In this document: piece by piece, positions 28,689 to 39,141 of the stretch
How the letters are laid out: the number at the start of each line of letters is the position of its first letter
Numbering within the stretch: the stretch's first letter is position 1
Assembly: GCA_030446765.1 (NCBI GenBank)
Contig: JAUJMR010000014.1
Coordinates: 37,974 to 101,973, forward strand
Origin: Chloroflexia bacterium
Lineage (GTDB): Bacteria > Chloroflexota > Chloroflexia > Thermobaculales > Thermobaculaceae
Direction: 5' to 3'
Length of the DNA: 64,000 bases
The notes under the pieces: generated by a model
Seen by the model: the letters and a program-made list of their open reading frames with translations, nothing else
Database searches by the model: none
What the model was told of the DNA's origin: nothing
Position numbers and translations under genes: made by a program

Positions 28689-29563
28689 CGGGGTACGCGC
28701 ATCCGCAGTCGACCGGGGAGCACCTCGAACAGATGGGGGTGTTCCTCGGTCAACTCACCATCGATGCTGAAGGGCATTTCCGGCGTTGCGGAGAACTCCA
28801 CCCGTTGGGCTTGCAAGGTGATCACGTCCTCCCGGTCCGTGTGCGTTGCGCTCAATATGCTGGGGATCAGCGATATCAGACCGAGTTTCGATCGGCTCTC
28901 CATGATGATCAGGTCGAGCTTGCCGTCCGAATATACCGCATGCGGCGCTAGCTCCACGCCGCCGCCGGCAAAGCGCGCGTTCGCGACGGTGACGTTCATG
29001 GCGCACACCTCCAACGGCTCGCCATCGACCACGAGCGAGAGCCTGTATTCCTGCGGTTCCTGCGCGGCGTCAATAGCGGCACGCCAGTAGCCGAGGGGAC
29101 CCCAACGCGACTTCACGTCGTCCTCCAGCTGCTGCGCCACGCCGCCACCGAGGCCACCGTTCGCCTGGTTCACGAAGACCCGCCCGTCGTCCAAACGTAT
29201 GCCGTCCAGAGGCACGGTTCGCCCTTCAACGATCACCGCCACACCCTCGTTGAGGTCCGCGGGAATACCGAGACTGCGACACAAGTCGTTGGCGGTGCCC
29301 AGGGCCAAAAGTCCAAGCATCGCATCGCCGCCTGACCGCACAAGCGTGTCCGCAACCGAGCTTACGGTACCGTCGCCACCGCCCGCGACGAGTACGTCAC
29401 AGGAGTACGCTGCCTCATGCAACCGCTTGTCGGCATCCTCATCGAGCGGCAGCACCACACACTCCACGCCGAAGGCCTGGAAGGCCGCGCGCACATCGTC
29501 CTCGCAGGCCGCGGATCCGCTATTCGGGTTCAGGGCAACCGCCACTTTCACCTGCACCACCAT
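28685..29563 (-). CDS. Diacylglycerol kinase-family lipid kinase
   Basis: The 292-residue protein has the DAGK catalytic domain: VALNPNSG near the N terminus, the nucleotide loop VAGGGDGTVSSV, LALGTANDLCRSLGIP, and the C-terminal beta-sandwich with CAMNVTVANARFAGGG and KLDLIIME. It would phosphorylate diacylglycerol or a related lipid at the inner membrane face, as DgkB/YegS do. I chose the ATG at 29563, directly before VKVAVALNP; the open frame extends upstream but without family sequence. It is first in an operon with rdgB. Confidence 0.85.
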   Translation of the reverse strand: MVVQVKVAVALNPNSGSAACEDDVRAAFQAFGVECVVLPLDEDADKRLHEAAYSCDVLVAGGGDGTVSSVADTLVRSGGDAMLGLLALGTANDLCRSLGIPADLNEGVAVIVEGRTVPLDGIRLDDGRVFVNQANGGLGGGVAQQLEDDVKSRWGPLGYWRAAIDAAQEPQEYRLSLVVDGEPLEVCAMNVTVANARFAGGGVELAPHAVYSDGKLDLIIMESRSKLGLISLIPSILSATHTDREDVITLQAQRVEFSATPEMPFSIDGELTEEHPHLFEVLPGRLRMRVPR

Positions 29564-29712
29564 GCCTTTCGTGATGCTTGCACAATCGTGGACACAGACA
29601 CCTTCTGCTATACTGCGCCGCGCAGCCGCGCCAGGAAACACCTGTGGTGGGTAGTATAGACATATCAACAGACTCGTGGGTCGGGCTAACGCAGAGTAGT
29701 GGAGGCTGTCCA

Positions 29713-30147
29713 ATGGAAGCTCGTGAGATCATGACCGGAGAGGTGGTCGCCGTCTCGCCACAGGACACCGTCCATCAGCTGGCTCGCGTCCTTACGGAAG
29801 CCGGCATTAGCGGCGCACCCGTCCGCGACGACGAGGGCAGACTGCTTGGCATCGTCAGCGAGGCGGACGTCATCAGCAAGCGGGGAGCGCACGTCGAGGA
29901 CGTTATGCAGCGCTCCGTGCTGACGGTCGCCGAGCACACCCCGGTGGAGGAGGTATGCTACATGATGTCAAGCAACAACATTAACCGGGTGCCCGTGCTG
30001 CGCGGCGAAGTTATTGTTGGCATCATCACCCGCGCCGATGTGGTGCGGGCATTCGCACAGGGCAGGACCGGCCACGCTGGCGGGGGCGCAGAACTCGATG
30101 CGCCGCCCGTCGGCACGGACACGGAAAGCCAGGTCAGCGGGGCATAG
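29713..30147 (+). CDS. Tandem CBS-domain protein
   Basis: The 144-residue protein consists of two CBS motifs: EIMTGEVVAVSPQDTVHQLA with GAPVRDDEGRLLGIVSEADVI, and VEDVMQRSVLTVAEHTPVEE with INRVPVLRGEVIVGIITRADVV. CBS pairs bind adenine nucleotides and sense energy status. No enzyme domain is attached, so it probably acts on a partner. GGAGG precedes the ATG by seven bases. It is divergent from the lipid kinase, with 149 bases between starts, and nine bases before the DUF2851 gene. Confidence 0.85.
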   Translation: MEAREIMTGEVVAVSPQDTVHQLARVLTEAGISGAPVRDDEGRLLGIVSEADVISKRGAHVEDVMQRSVLTVAEHTPVEEVCYMMSSNNINRVPVLRGEVIVGIITRADVVRAFAQGRTGHAGGGAELDAPPVGTDTESQVSGA

Positions 30148-30156
30148 TCTCCCGCC

Positions 30157-31401
30157 GTGGGCGAAACGATCAGCCCTTCACCCGAAGCCGTCGAGCGGGC
30201 GCCACGCGACGAGTTGGCTCTTGCCCGCTACTGGAATAGGGGCCGTCTACCCGACGGCTGCCGGACCACAGACGGCCAAGTGATCCACGTCGTGTATCGC
30301 GGTCAGTGGAGTCACGGCTACGGCCCCGATTTCCGCGGTGCGATCGTCACCTTCGATCACGGCCCCGCGACTCGCGGCGACGTCGAGATCCATGTGCGTG
30401 CCTCAGCGTGGAGGCAACACGGTCACAGCGCGAACCCGATGTACGACGGTGTCATTCTACACGTCGTCTGGTTAGCCGAGGCGCGCATCCCCAGCCCTGC
30501 ACCCGTGCTGGAACTCTGCCGTTACGTTGCACCAGAGGACTTCGCGGCCCTGCCCAACCCGGGAAGGCTCGACGAATCGCTGTGCTCCGTCTTTCAAAAC
30601 CGAACCACCGCTGCGCGCGCCGTGCGGATCATCGAGCGCGCGGGTGATTCCCGGTTCCAGGCGCGGTGCACGACGTTCGAGGGTGACCTCGCGTGCTCGA
30701 CTCCAGAGCAGGTGCTGTATCTGGCGCTAATGGAGTGCATGGGCTACGCTGAGAACAAGCTCCCGTTCCGCATTCTCGCCGAGGCGATCCCATACGAGAG
30801 CGTGGCCAGCCCGCACGCCGCGACAGTTGCAACTCGTCTGCAGGAAGCCTCCGGCCTGATCGACGGTGCATCGGGGCAGGGGCTGCTTCATCGCGACCAA
30901 TGGAAGCTCGGACGCGTGCGACCGGCGAATAACCCGCTGCGCCGGATTGATGGACTTGCGGAGGTCATCGCTCGGGCGGAGCGCCACGGCGGACTGGTTG
31001 CCTTCCTCGCCGGTCCCGAGGCCATGACCGACACGTCGACGCTGCTGTCCCGCCTTCAGGCCCACACCGGAGAAGAGTCGCTGATCGGGCGAGACAGGGC
31101 GCTCGAGATCGCGGTCAACGGCGTACTGCCGTTCGCCTCGGCGCTAGCACGCGACGACGGGCGGGTGGACATGGACGATTCCGCCCAGCGATTGTGGCGT
31201 GTCCTTCCCGCCGGTGGCCGCTCACGTGTGGAGCGGGCAATGCGCGACCACATCGCCATCCCCTCTCGCAACAACGCCCTGCGAACGGCGCGGCACCAGC
31301 AGGGTCTGCTGCATCTCTACAAGCGTACCCTACAGCGCCGATACCCACACCTCCGCCATCGTCCGGATCTCCGTCTGGCAGCGTTCCCGGCAGCAGGCTG
31401 A
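30157..31401 (+). CDS. DUF2851 family protein, 3' end replaced by the serine-recombinase island
   Basis: DUF2851 proteins are about 400-450 residues, of unknown function, with an N-terminal restriction-endonuclease-like fold. Here the conserved parts are PDGCRTTDGQVIHVVYRGQWSHGYGPDF, RGDVEIHVRASAW, YDGVILHVVW, the central EQVLYLALMECMGYAENKLPF and the C-terminal ARHQQGLLHLYKR. After that motif (near 31325) the expected Cys-containing tail is missing. The last 25 codons to 31401 instead run antisense to the recombinase gene, so the 3' end is probably the insertion point. The start at 30157 is a GTG, ten bases after the CBS stop. Confidence 0.75.
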   Translation: MGETISPSPEAVERAPRDELALARYWNRGRLPDGCRTTDGQVIHVVYRGQWSHGYGPDFRGAIVTFDHGPATRGDVEIHVRASAWRQHGHSANPMYDGVILHVVWLAEARIPSPAPVLELCRYVAPEDFAALPNPGRLDESLCSVFQNRTTAARAVRIIERAGDSRFQARCTTFEGDLACSTPEQVLYLALMECMGYAENKLPFRILAEAIPYESVASPHAATVATRLQEASGLIDGASGQGLLHRDQWKLGRVRPANNPLRRIDGLAEVIARAERHGGLVAFLAGPEAMTDTSTLLSRLQAHTGEESLIGRDRALEIAVNGVLPFASALARDDGRVDMDDSAQRLWRVLPAGGRSRVERAMRDHIAIPSRNNALRTARHQQGLLHLYKRTLQRRYPHLRHRPDLRLAAFPAAG

Positions 31402-32959
31402 ACTCGATCTCATAGCGGTCCCCCTGGTGGTCTCGCCGCCACACGCGGACCTGCGTCCCGAGCGCGGTGAGCGCCAGGCGTCGCTGCTCCGCGGTGAGCC
31501 CGTCAGGTCGCTCGAGGCGCTCGCGTATCCTGGCGATCCAGTCGGTCACACTGTGCAACTCGTTGCGGCGGGCCTCGCGGCTCTCGGCGAGCTCCGCCAA
31601 CTGCGCCCAGGTACCGCTGAGCGTACGCTTCTCGTCGCCAAGGGTCTTGAGCTTCGTGAGCAGTGGGGCGGCGGCGTCCTCGTCGTCCAGCCGTGCGACG
31701 CTGTCAGCGAGACGTGCCTGTTCCCGCGAGACCTCCGCCAGCCGCCGGTCGATGGCCCCGAGGTCGACCTCAATCCGCTCGTCACCCCGGAGGCGCTCGA
31801 TCTCCCGGCGGACAACCTCCGGCTTCAGCAGGATCTCCATAACCCGCTCCCACACCGCAGCATCGAGCTCCTCGGCGCTAATTGTGTGCCACGAGCACCT
31901 GTTGGGATCGTCGCGATGTCGCCGTAGTTTTTCTGGCACTGGTACCCCATCCGATAGCCCGATTGCCGGACGTGCTGCCAGCAGACCCTCATAACATCCC
32001 TGCAATGTCCGCAGCGGACAAATCCGCCCCTGAGCAAGGCCTCATCAGCTCTACTTCTCTGCTTGATGCCATTTCTCTTATTCCACTCCAACCGGTCGTT
32101 TGCGGCCTGCCAGGTGGTGGCATCAACCAGCGGTGGGACCGTACCGTCAGGCAAGGGGATCCACTCATCCTGGGGGCGTACGGTCTGCTTCTTGTACCTG
32201 CGGCCGTTCTCCTTCCTATCAGCGCTCTTCTTCACGAACGCGAACGCGTCGCCTTTATAACCCGGCCACTGAACGATCTCCTTTATCCTCTGGGGATGCC
32301 ATAGGGAGGGCACATCAGAGTCAGGCCCGCCGCGAGGTGTCATTATTTCGTCATCCGTGAGTCCGCGGGCGATGGCCTTGAGCGGACGTCCCTCGACGAC
32401 TTCCTTGTAGATCCGGCGAACGACCGCCGACGTCGCGGGATTCTCGACAAGATGCGACTTCGCGTCCGGATCTTTCCACCGGTAGCAATAGCGCGGTCGC
32501 TGGCCGGCGAGAAGTTTACCGCTCTCAACGCGAGCACGGCGCCCACGGAGCGTCCGCAACACGATGTTGCTCTTCTCCTGTTTGGCGACCAACCCCAGCA
32601 CCGCTCGGATGATCTCCCCTCGAACGTATCACGGATGTCCTCGAGTGATGAGGCCACATCAACCCCAGCCGCGCGCGCCTCCGCGATCACCAGCTCCTGC
32701 TGCCAAGGTTCTCGGCTGAAGCGGTCGAGCTTCCACACAAGGACGACATCCATCGCCCGCCTGTGGATCGCCTCCCGCAACCGGGTTAGCCCCGGACGGT
32801 CGAAATCATCGCCGCCATATCCAGGCTCGATGAACACCGCTGTCACGCCCCAGCCCTGACGCGCCGCGTAAGCCCGGCAATCGGCCTCTGCGACGAGAGT
32901 GAGTAATTGTGCTCCGCCTGTTCTCGGCTGCTAACGCGTATGTATAGCGCCGCCCTCAA
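31340..32959 (-). pseudogene. Large serine recombinase, frameshifted
   Basis: The N-terminal resolvase domain starts LRAALYIRVSSREQAEHNYSL, with the catalytic Ser in VSSREQA. It continues with VFIEPGYGGDDFDRPGLTRL, KLDRFSREPWQQE and a recombinase domain (WHPQRIKEIVQWPGYKGDAF). A zinc-ribbon (FVRCGHCRDVMRVCWQH) and a long coiled coil (DRRLAEVSREQARLADSVARLDDE) follow. Frame changes lie near 32860, 32600 and 31950. TTG 32959 has AGGGG seven bases upstream. The open frame continues antisense through the end of the DUF2851 gene to 31115. It is the integrase of the accessory region to the right. Confidence 0.8.
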
Positions 32960-33186
32960 CGCCTTGCCCCTCGCGCTCCGTGAGCACCCGCGCGACGTCT
33001 GCCCGGCGGTACAGTATGCCGCCGGGGATATGCAGCACCCGGAGCCTGCCGCTGCGCCCCATCGTCCACACCATCTGGGGGTCCTGTCGTTTCCCGAGCC
33101 GCTTGCTTCGCCGAGAGCCAGTCGCGCTCAAGCAGCGCCTCCAGATCCTCCCTGGCCGGCTCAGGCCCACGTACGGACACGTCCAT
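32931..33186 (-). pseudogene. Excisionase-like winged-helix protein, one frameshift
   Basis: The short protein starts MDVSVRGPEPARED and contains ERDWLSAKQAARE, then, in the next frame, LGKRQDPQMVWTMGRSGRL, LHIPGGILYRRADVARVLTE. That is the MerR/excisionase pattern (a 'wlta.eaA..lg' helix-turn-helix with a Tyr-Arg wing). The frame change is near 33090. Its stop (32931-32933) overlaps the recombinase start, so the two were probably coupled and it would steer excision of the element. Confidence 0.55.
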
Positions 33187-33514
33187 AGCCTGATCCTACT
33201 ATTGCACTGCCGATTTGATTATGGTCTAATAACGGCGTCGTTGCAATCCCGGGTGTGGAAACCTCCTGTAATTATTGCTGTTTCACTATCTTCCAGGAGC
33301 GAAGGAAGCAGTGCGAGAACCAGCGCGTTGGCGCCACACTCGACGATCGTGGGTACTCCGTCATGACGGAGGTCGCGTCGGTGCCGGGTGGCCGCCATCG
33401 ACGAACCATTGGCAGAGGTACTGGCCTCCGCGTAGTCCGCGTCTGCTGCAGTGGCACCAATCCATTGTGTAGTCCAGGAGCCTAACTCAGAGTGTTGATA
33501 ACAGGGAGAGTACA

Positions 33515-33907
33515 ATGCTGGCGAAGCTGACCAAGGATCATTCAACGGGCCAACTCTCAGTTGCATCACCCGAGGAGATCGGGTTCCAGGAGTTCGTGCA
33601 GCGCCTTCTGGGCACGCAGGGCAAGGAGTCACACCTGGAGGAACTGGTGCGCTTCAACGTCGAACTCCTCTTCGGCAATGATGTCTCAGCACTTATTGTC
33701 GGCCAGCAGGTATGACCGAACAACAAGGTTCTGACTCTGGTCGCACTCGACGACAAAGGCAATCTGGTGCTTATCGAAGCTGAAGCGTTCGGGTGAGAGA
33801 GACAAGACTGATCGGAGCCGCTGGAATTCCAAGCGATTCGCTACGCGGCTACCGATGCGACGATACGTTCCATCGACGACCTCGTACGCGACATGTTCGA
33901 GGATTAG
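33515..33907 (+). pseudogene. Remnant of a DUF91/NucS-like nuclease-fold protein
   Basis: Residues read ESHLEELVRFNVELLFGND, then a TGA at 33713-33715 in place of a sense codon. The frame continues NNKVLTLVALDDKGNLVLIEAE and, in another frame, LEFQAIRYAATDATIRSIDDLVRDMFED with TAG at 33905-33907. The order (LVALDxxGNLVLIExK then EFQAIRYAA) matches PD-(D/E)XK-type proteins such as DUF91. The catalytic Lys of the ExK pair is lost (IEAE). It ends 54 bases before an ISL3 end. Confidence 0.6.
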
Positions 33908-33961
33908 CGTTCGACGACATCGCGTCGAGCTTGATAAGGAAGGATTGACTGCGCTTGTCAA

Positions 33962-35868
33962 TGTTCACGATAATTAGGCTCTTCCGAGCTTTGGGTGGCG
34001 GGTACTACATGCTGTGGTTAGATTCCTCCGTCGGGTCGCCTGGGAAGTACCCGACGGAGGGAGGAGCGGATGGGCTGGGAATTCTGGAAGTTATTGCCCG
34101 AGGGACTCGCGATCGAGCATATCGCTATCGATGCGGATGACGTGACGATTGGGGCGAGTTGCACTCGGTCGCGACGCTAAGTGTCCCGTGTGCGGCCAGC
34201 CGTCCTCCAGGATCCACCGGTATTGCGAGCGGGACACTGGCCGACCTCCCTTGGTCGGGGAGGTGTGTGCGGCTGGTGGTGCGCGCTCGGCACTTTTGTT
34301 GCCGCAACCCCGACTGTCCCAGGAAGGTCTTCTCCGAGCGTTTGGTTGGAACAGCAAGGTATACGCCAGGCGCACCGAGAGACTCACCGATATGTTGCTG
34401 GATATCGCGTACGAGCCTGGGAGGGGAGGCGGGTGCCAGAGCGGCTGCTTGTTCTGGTATCTATGTAAGCGGCGATACCCTCCTGAATATCCTCCGCGCA
34501 GCTACACTTCCCGAACGGTCAACACCGTCGGTGCTGGGCGTAGATGACTGGAGCTATAAGCGAGGGGGCCGCTTCGGAACGATGCTGGTGGACCTCGAGC
34601 ATCATCTCCCGGTGGACCTCTTGCCCGATAGGTCCTCGGAATCGTTCTCGCATTGGCTTTGGGAGCATCCGGGTGTGGAGGTGATAGCCCGAGACAGGAG
34701 CGACATCTATGCGAAGGGAGCGAGGCGGGGCGCACCGAAGGCGGTGCAGGTGGCTGACAGATGGCATCTGCTTCGCAATCTAGGCGATGCAGTCGAACAC
34801 TTCCTGATGAGGCACCACAAGCATTGGAAGCCACCACGAAGGCTCTCGCAGCCGAAGCGTCGGATGTCCAGGGCTCGAGCGCTGCCCGCTCCACACCGAT
34901 CGCTGCGCCGACTTCTGTGAGGCAGCCGATCAAAGCGGAGGAGAGGAAGCGGCAGACGCGCGAGCGGAGGAAGGCGCGCTATGACCGGGTGGTAGCGCTT
35001 GCCGGACGAGGACTGAGCCGGAGGGCGATAGCCAGGGAAGTAGGTCTGAGCAGAGCGACGGTGAGGAGCTTTCTGGCGGCGGGAAGCTTCCCGGAGTATG
35101 CGGGCGGAGCGACGAAGCATTTACCGAACATGCTGGAGGTTATGAGGCTTACCTGAGGCGACGATGGAACGAGGTTGTCGGAGTGCCGCGCAGCTCCACA
35201 GGGAACTCCAGCGTGATGGCTTTGAGGGCTCAGCCGTGACCGTACGCCGCTACCTCCATAAGTGGCGACCTCGAGGGCAGCAGGCGCGGGAGGTCGTGCA
35301 GGTCTTTGGGGAGGAAGCAGGCTCCTCCTCGATCCCGAGCTACACCCCAAGGCGAGCGTCCTGGCTGTTTCTGAAGGACAGTGACGAGCTTCGTCCCAAG
35401 GAGCAGGCGTACCTCGAACGATTCTGCCAGCTCTGTCCTGCCGCCAGGACGCTAGAGCGGTTGTCACATGAGTTTGGTCGGGTAGTGAGGCAGCGAGACA
35501 GGGAGGGTCTGCGGGTCTGGCTTGGGGAGACGCAAGGCAGTCCTATAGCGGAGCCTGGTCGGCTTTGGCCGAGGGGCATCCGCCGGGACCTGTCTGAGGT
35601 GGAGGGAGTACTCTCGACCGAGTGGTCATCGGGACAGGTCGAGGGTCAGACCACCTGACTCAAGATGCTGAAAAGGCAGATGTATGGCCGTGCAGGGTTC
35701 GAGCTGCTTAGGCGGAGGGTCTTGCGCATCCGCCCCTCCGAGCCGACGACGCCCCTGTTCGAACGCCGCTGCCCGCCGTCGTCGGCTACTCATACTGACT
35801 CGAGGAGGTACAACATCTTGTACCTGCCACCCAAAGCTCGGAAGAGCCCGGTTTAATTATCGTGAACA
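33962..35868 (+). mobile_element. ISL3-family insertion sequence, complete ends
   Basis: The terminal inverted repeats are long. TGTTCACGATAATTA at 33962-33976 recurs inverted at 35854-35868. A second conserved block, GGCTCTTCCGAGCTTTGGGT, follows at the left end and is inverted near 35829-35850. The right copy has five extra bases between the two blocks. A perfect 12-base stem (CCTCCGTCGGGT 34025-34036 with ACCCGACGGAGG 34049-34060) lies just before the transposase start and could block read-through from outside. I see no clear target duplication. Confidence 0.75.
34070..35730 (+). pseudogene. ISL3-family transposase, frameshifted
   Basis: It starts MGWEFWKLLPEGLAIEHI at ATG 34070 after GAGGAGCG. 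The zinc-finger region reads CPVCGQPSSRIH and CRNPDCPRKVFSERL. The DDE core has VLGVDDWSYKRGGRFGTMLV, EVIARDRSDIY and AVQVADRWHLLRNL. An internal helix-turn-helix (GLSRRAIAREVGLSRATVRSFL) follows, then GQVEG (the E region) and LKMLKRQMYGRAGFELLRRR at the end. Frame changes near 34130, 34390, 34890, 35160 and 35660 break it. The element is therefore probably immobile unless the indels are sequencing errors. Confidence 0.8.
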
Positions 35869-35984
35869 CGACACGGTTGCTTGTTCTCCGGATGCGCTCA
35901 TATCGCATCCTCGCTAGCTGGCCCGCCGAGGTGGCGGCTCTATCGAGAGGTTACGACTTGTACCTGCCGGGAGCTGTGTTTTTC

Positions 35985-36070
35985 GTGCCGGGTGCTATGC
36001 TTTTCGTGTCAGGCTTGTCGTCAGGTTTGTCGTCAGGTATCTCGACAGCAGGTCAGGTGCAAGATACCTG
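35985..36070. repeat. Tandem TTGTCGTCAGG words and a perfect inverted repeat
   Basis: TTGTCGTCAGG occurs twice in tandem near 36014-36037, within a run of related TTTTCGTG/GTCAGG words. CAGGTATCT (36034-36042) and AGATACCTG (36062-36070) form a perfect inverted pair, partly overlapping the 3' end of the next minus-strand gene. Either a transcription terminator stem or protein-binding repeats; no T-run is present. Confidence 0.4.
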
Positions 36071-36562
36071 ACAGATTCCTTCGGTTCGACGCAATTCCGC
36101 CCGGCTAAGGCGGCGGGGATCGGTCCCGAACTCTTCAATCCAGCGAGCCACAGCGGACCGGTCGATCCTCGCTGACACGAATCCCATATTCATAAGGTGC
36201 CGTAGCGTTGCGGGCAACATGGCGGTCTGCACCGGTGGGAGGGCGTCGAAACCAACGCCGAACTCGTCCGATAGGCGACGGAGGTGGCGATCCGTTATCC
36301 CGTAATATGCTGCAACGTCCGATCGGGTCTGCGAAGGGTTCCAGGTAGATTCTGAGTACGACCGGCGCTTTGCTAGTAACTGCTCCTTGCTGTCGATCTC
36401 GCGCGCCCTACCGGCGATGGAAAAGCCGACACCGAACACATGCGCCGCCATTGCTTCCACGGTCTCCCGTCGCCGATCTACGAGGGCATGCAGGCGTGGC
36501 ACCACGTCGGCCGGCAGTTGTATGGCCGGTTCTGAAACGCATCCACCCTGCTCCGTACACAA
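36053..36562 (-). CDS. Hypothetical protein with a helix-turn-helix-like segment
   Basis: The 169-residue protein has natural composition: LPADVVPRLHALVDRRRETVEAMAAHVFG, then RSDVAAYYGITDRHLRRLSDEFGV, which resembles a helix-turn-helix, then MLPATLRHLMNMGFVSARIDRSAVARWIEEFG. Upstream, in another frame up to about 36732, SDQAGIDRYGAALLSELAAALAATA may be its true N terminus, split by a frameshift near 36600. I cannot name the family. It lies between mobile elements, so it could be cargo. Confidence 0.45.
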   Translation of the reverse strand: MCTEQGGCVSEPAIQLPADVVPRLHALVDRRRETVEAMAAHVFGVGFSIAGRAREIDSKEQLLAKRRSYSESTWNPSQTRSDVAAYYGITDRHLRRLSDEFGVGFDALPPVQTAMLPATLRHLMNMGFVSARIDRSAVARWIEEFGTDPRRLSRAELRRTEGICQVSCT

Positions 36563-36732
36563 CTCGATTCTCCAACTGAGTGAAAAGAATTGCCGGCGCC
36601 ACTTGTCGAAGCTGAACGAAGCCGTGGGAGGTGCCGTTCGGATCGAGCCGTTGCTGCCAAGGCCGCGGCGAGTTCGCTAAGTAGGGCCGCTCCGTACCGG
36701 TCTATCCCTGCCTGGTCGGAGAATGGGCTCAA

Positions 36733-37384
36733 GCTGGACCGCTCCCCGTGGATATGACCGTTGGTGTACGCCTCTCGTGACGACGCAGAACAGCACTACC
36801 TCGCTCCGTGGGTCCCAGGCGGTGCTTACGATCGCCATCCGCCTCCGGCTCCTCTTCCAGTACGGTGAGCGGAAGATGCGATTGCAGCAGCTGCCTCCTC
36901 GAGCAGATCGAGGGCGCCAGACGCTCTACCAGCCTGCTGGCCGTGACGTCGGTGACGCCCAACGCGGCGACCAGTCACGAGCGGACGTCGGAAGAGCTCG
37001 AGCAGACCCGGGGTTCCCGCAGTAGCGCCCCGTGGGGCTCCGCCCAGGCGCACCATAGCCCGAGCGCTCTCCGTCGCCTCCTCCGCCGTCTCGGTCTATC
37101 CCAGTTGCCTGGTGCGCCGGAGAGATAGGCAGATGCCGGTGTGGACCCCGGCGAGGCCGGACCTTAAGGGATGCACCGATAGCGCTGGCTACCGGCACAT
37201 CCCGATCCGTCCACCTGAGGGTGATGTGTCTGTTAATCTAAACTCCGGCTCTCCCTAGTATTTGGTGAAACGAAGATCTGAACCACCAGACCTAGTACAG
37301 ACGGGACCTGCGGCAACCACTACGGGTTGTGGCCATCACCAAAAGGCTGGGAGAGCCAGTTTTCGGTTGACAAACACAGGTACT
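36733..37384. other. Decayed stretch with possible HTH protein fragments
   Basis: No intact gene. On the minus strand between 36760 and 37100 several frames together read GLLELFRRPLVT and LGVTDVTASRLVERL, which looks like the C-terminal helix-turn-helix of a Fic-type or ArsR-type protein, but too broken to assign. Confidence 0.3.
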
Positions 37385-37389
37385 CAGTA

Positions 37390-38777
37390 CTCGTGCACTA
37401 GAGAGGCCAGGCGGTGCCTTGACGTGCAGGTTGTGGACAACGGCGGAGCGGCGCAGGAACTGGTTCTTCCTCGTGCCGATGTAGCGCGCCCGCTCCTGCC
37501 ACTACCGATGTGCGCCAAGCTGTGCTCCAGTGACGGTCGGGCGTCAATCTGCGGAGCCCTCTTCGAGATGCGATTGCGGGTCACGCTACGCCCGCGCTTG
37601 CGCTGGTGCAGCGCTGCCTCAAGACAAGATCGACGGGAAATGCACTACACCTCCCGACTCAAAGACGCTCTACATCGGATCCGCTGTCGCCCCCAGTCGA
37701 GGTCGAACTCCGTCTTCGGGACGTCGGTGCAGACCTCAAGCCCAACAGCTTGCTGCTCAGATAGCCACGGTCTATGTGCAACTCCCCGACATCTGCCTCT
37801 CCAAGTCAGAGGCGATAGCGTCGGTCACAGCGGCTTCCGGCACGTTGGCGGGGAACCGCGGGCACAAGCCCCGAGTCCAGATCCCTGAGCACGTGCCGCT
37901 TGTACCCGTCTATGAGCGTGCTTCTGCTCTTCCTGCCGTGGCGCATATCGGCGTCCTCTACCGATATTCCTTCGCCACCCCACGCCGTAGCTGCGGCGCT
38001 CCCCCTATCTCTACGTCCTGGCTCTCTATCTGCCTGGCAATATCCACACTACCCTTCGCCTCTGTGGTGGCACCATCCAGATACATCTCCACCGCTTCAA
38101 GCGCCTTCAGCACCCTCACCAGCGCCTCTTGTCGCCGCTGTGGGTTATCCCAGTCGAGGTCCAGCGCCGCCTTCAGACTCGTAGGCCACTATTTCGGCTC
38201 CAGCCCAGCCGCCACTTCCGCCAGCCCTCCCCTGCTGACGGGCGATCACGTCCAATGCCTTACCGAGGGCGTGCCCCAGAAGGTTGTACGTGTCTTCCAC
38301 CCTGCCCGCTCCCCACAGGGCTGGAGTCGAGCGCTGCCCGCAGCTTGCGACCGCCGAATCCGCCCTTCTCTTGGGCCACCTCGACGGTGCGGTCTATGAG
38401 CCGCGCGTCCAAGGCTCTATGAGCGCCTTGCGGAATCCCACCAGCGTACCCTTGAGAACGGCGGCTCCTCGCAGTCCGGACAGTCGAGCACCAGTTGCCA
38501 TCGTCGGTCCATCACCGTCGCCTCGATGGCCTCGTCGTCGCTGACTCCGGTGTACGCTTGCAGTATTACTGCGAGCGCCAGCTGGGCGGGCGGTATCGGT
38601 GGCTGCCCAAGGCTGCTGTCCTTATAGATGGACGCTAGCCTCCTCCTGGAACGCCTCGCCGAATATCTCCTGGCGGTGCTCCCGCAAGAACACGAACAGC
38701 TTCGCCTTCTTGATACGCCCCAGCACCGCCCGCTCTTCAGACGGCTCTATCGGTGGTCGCCACGCTCGTGGACGCAT
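37390..38777 (-). pseudogene. IS1182-family transposase remnant
   Basis: Reading the minus strand from ATG 38777 gives MRPRAWRPPIEPSEE, VLGRIKKAKLFVFLREHRQEIFGEAF, GQPPIPPAQLALAVILQAYTGVSDDEAIEATVMDRRW and EEPPFSKGTLVGFRKALIE, the standard IS1182 N terminus. Further on come STLIDGYKRHVLRDLDSGLV, EAAVTDAIASDLE and, near 37570-37400, EHSLAHIG with ARYIGTRKN and AVVHNLHV, the C terminus. Many stops and frame changes make it clearly dead. Confidence 0.75.
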
Positions 38778-38849
38778 TGTTCGCTACCCTCTGCAATCGG
38801 CGCCGGGTAGCAAAACCATACCCACAGACCCTCGGTCAACTACTTGACC

Positions 38850-39141
38850 GGCTCTCTAGGGAGCAGCCAAGCGGGAGGTGTTACTGGGTGTGGAGCACCG
38901 CCAGAGTCGCTATCTGAACAACCGAGCCGAGAACTCGCACCAACCGACACGCAAGCGAGAGAGGGTGATGCAGCGGTTCAAGTCAGCAGGACACGCCCAA
39001 GGCTTCCTATGTGCCTTTGGCCCCATACGTGATCACTCCTGTCCTCAACGGCATCGATTAAAGGCAGGGGAATACCGTGCTGAGAGACAGCGTTGGTTCC
39101 AGGTCTGGGATGAGATATCAGGCGTTGGGGTGGCAGCCTGA
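38850..39141 (+). pseudogene. IS6-family transposase, C-terminal fragment
   Basis: KREVLLGVEHRQSRYLNNRAENSHQPTR carries the final Glu of the DDE triad of IS6/IS240 transposases. MQRFKSAGHAQGFLCAFGPI, HRLKAGEYRAERQRWFQVW and the stop at 39139-39141 follow. The N-terminal two thirds are missing. Confidence 0.75.
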
